Below the pieces are notes generated by a model. The model was not told the DNA's origin. It ran no database searches and saw only the letters and a program-made list of their open reading frames with translations. This document shows positions 63,775 to 64,000 of a stretch of DNA of 64,000 bases, piece by piece. The stretch is from Macrococcus sp. 19Msa1099 (GTDB lineage: Bacteria; Bacillota; Bacilli; Staphylococcales; Staphylococcaceae): contig CP079955.1 in NCBI GenBank assembly GCA_019357535.2, positions 1,364,001 through 1,428,000 on the forward strand. Direction: 5' to 3'. The translations under genes and the position numbers were made by a program. How positions within the stretch are numbered: the stretch's first letter is position 1; each line of letters opens with the position of its first letter.

Positions 63775-64000
63775 TAATTTTCACCCCTTTGATGTAATTT
63801 CAAGATTGTAGTAAGGACCTCTTTCATCTCATTACGATGGACAACTTTATCAAGCTGTCCATGATCCAGTAGAAATTCAGCGGTCTGGAAATCATCAGGT
63901 AATTTCTCATTAATCGTCTGTTCGATGATACGTCGTCCTGCAAATCCAATCAAACTTTCTGGTTCCGCAAGATTAATATCTCCGACAGATGCAAAACTTG
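63774..64000 (-). CDS. accD: Acetyl-CoA carboxylase, carboxyltransferase beta subunit, C-terminal end (cut by window edge)
   Basis: The last 74 or so codons of AccD. The visible sequence contains [20 protein letters not shown] and the end [18 protein letters not shown], both characteristic of the C-terminal half of the biotin-dependent carboxyltransferase. The zinc finger and most of the crotonase fold lie beyond the window. Stop TAA overlaps the accA start. Identity is supported by the neighbouring accA. Confidence 0.95.
   Translation of the reverse strand, partial: SFASVGDINLAEPESLIGFAGRRIIEQTINEKLPDDFQTAEFLLDHGQLDKVVHRNEMKEVLTTILKLHQRGEN

Overview
The window is AT-rich Firmicutes DNA. Protein sequences and operon content (nreC- and rex-type sites before a sir-nir operon, an aapA-like permease between citZ and pyk, nrdR-dnaB-dnaI-thrS) point to the Staphylococcaceae. 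The gene order fits a lineage outside Staphylococcus proper, and Macrococcus is the best guess. This comes from recognising families and gene order, not from a database search. Almost all genes lie on the minus strand, so replication probably runs from high to low coordinates.

Layout. 1-5.8 kb: tig (cut by the window edge), a TPR protein, a NUDIX hydrolase, a sirtuin on the plus strand, tRNA-Arg, then the phosphodiesterase-rdgB-racE-MarR cluster. 5.9-24 kb: sdhCAB, uvrC, trxA, a 31-residue membrane protein, mutS2, polX, cvpA, zapA, rnhC (plus strand), pheST behind a T-box, an LPESG-type surface protein (plus strand), and a TrmH-family methyltransferase with a MarR regulator. 24-37 kb is the accessory stretch: a TPP-dependent decarboxylase, a cation/proton antiporter that seems to start at ATT, a methyltransferase next to an array of 61-bp repeats, an M42 peptidase, a transporter relic, a MOSC protein, an unrecognised 452-residue protein, and a sirohaem/nitrite reductase operon with Rex and NreC sites. 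37-45 kb: infC-rpmI-rplT with its leader, lysP behind a lysine riboswitch, thrS behind a T-box, and the dnaB-dnaI primosome pair with nrdR. 45-64 kb: an SGNH hydrolase and a paired SMR exporter, gapB with a CcpN-type operator, coaE-mutM-polA, phoPR, an mdh broken by an in-frame stop, icd-citZ, an amino-acid permease, pyk-pfkA and accDA.

The genes form coherent sets: central carbon flow (accDA, pfkA, pyk, citZ, icd, mdh, gapB, sdh), DNA replication and repair (polA, polX, mutM, mutS2, uvrC, dnaB, dnaI, nrdR, rnhC) and translation (pheST, thrS, infC, L20, L35). The order from tig through racE, sdh, uvrC, mutS2 and pheST to rplT-infC-thrS-gapB-polA-citZ-accDA matches my memory of the Bacillus subtilis chromosome. 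In S. aureus, as I recall, the pheS-to-racE block lies elsewhere.

The most notable observations are the ATT start of the antiporter behind a 20-bp inverted repeat, an ATA start for infC, the nonsense mutation in mdh, the 61-bp repeat array whose units each carry a ten-codon mini-ORF, and several well-formed operators. I found no CRISPR array, prophage, intact insertion sequence or defence island.
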